From contig NZ_JH980292.1 of NCBI RefSeq assembly GCF_000314005.1, forward strand, positions 124,001-188,000: DNA of 64,000 bases, given 5' to 3'. This document shows, one piece after another, positions 63,984-64,000 of the stretch. Source of the DNA: Spirulina subsalsa PCC 9445. GTDB lineage: Bacteria; Cyanobacteriota; Cyanobacteriia; Cyanobacteriales; Spirulinaceae. The notes below the pieces were generated by a model. The model was not told the origin of the DNA. It was given only the letters and a program-made list of their open reading frames with translations, and did not search any database. Numbering within the stretch: the stretch's first letter is position 1; the number at the start of each line of letters is the position of its first letter. The translations under genes were made by a program, and so were the position numbers.

Positions 63984-64000
63984 ATAACGACGGAGTAGCA

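Overview
The window is chromosomal DNA of a cyanobacterium. It encodes photosystem I subunit PsaE, PSI assembly factor Ycf3 and the photosystem II peptide Psb30. HIP1 octamers (GCGATCGC) occur throughout, it has the LL-diaminopimelate aminotransferase route to lysine, and intergenic spaces hold cyanobacterial heptanucleotide tandem repeats. The genus cannot be decided from the sequence alone. Gene density is ordinary, apart from one 1.3-kb gap (27.5-28.8 kb) and the 5.3-kb CRISPR array. Layout: 0-2.2 kb holds a DUF262/DUF1524 (GmrSD-like) probable defence protein and the edge of an XRE regulator. 2.4-4.3 kb is dapL between two inverted copies of a miniature repeat element. 4.3-18.5 kb carries mazG, a DUF2227 membrane protein, tRNA-Val(UAC) with an unusual 15-bp tandem repeat, a PEP-CTERM/HAF-repeat exported protein, ureE, DUF4168, a WD40 protein kinase with altered catalytic motifs, a glycogen-debranching-type enzyme, an ABC1/UbiB kinase, an exported caspase-fold peptidase and an EVE protein. 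18.6-26.4 kb is rich in signalling: a GAF histidine kinase next to glyS, then a hybrid histidine kinase and a REC-PAS-GGDEF diguanylate cyclase that look co-transcribed. 28.8-44.1 kb holds gpmI, a TIGR03985-type CRISPR-associated WYL-like regulator, a CHASE3 chemoreceptor, an ABM/Fe-alcohol-dehydrogenase pair, an SDR, der, cobB, a phosphoribosyltransferase, a LysR regulator with a palindromic operator, ycf3 and gatC. 44.35-49.60 kb is a CRISPR array of 73 repeats of 37 bp and 72 spacers, transcribed rightward by several independent signs. No cas effector, cas6 or adaptation gene exists anywhere in the 64 kb. 49.6-64 kb carries a purine permease, SH3 protein, DUF6391-psaE-mutM, an M42 peptidase, YkgJ-type protein, psb30, argJ and a two-component system. 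Mobile DNA: three copies (26.5, 52.4 and 59.4 kb) of a short element whose right end resembles IS200/IS605/IS1341 (TnpB-bearing) elements, but which encode no protein. Each sits directly 3' of TTTAAC, ends in GTAGTTCAC and continues into a different flank, so each could produce an omega-RNA-like guide RNA with a different guide. Copy C uses the psb30 stop codon as part of its TTTAAC target. Copy A is itself interrupted by a 151-bp MITE with an 8-bp target duplication. Removing the MITE and one duplication leaves 291 bp, exactly the length of copy C. A tnpB remnant lies beside copy B. Together with the cas-less array, these TnpB-less guide-RNA-like elements are the most interesting content.
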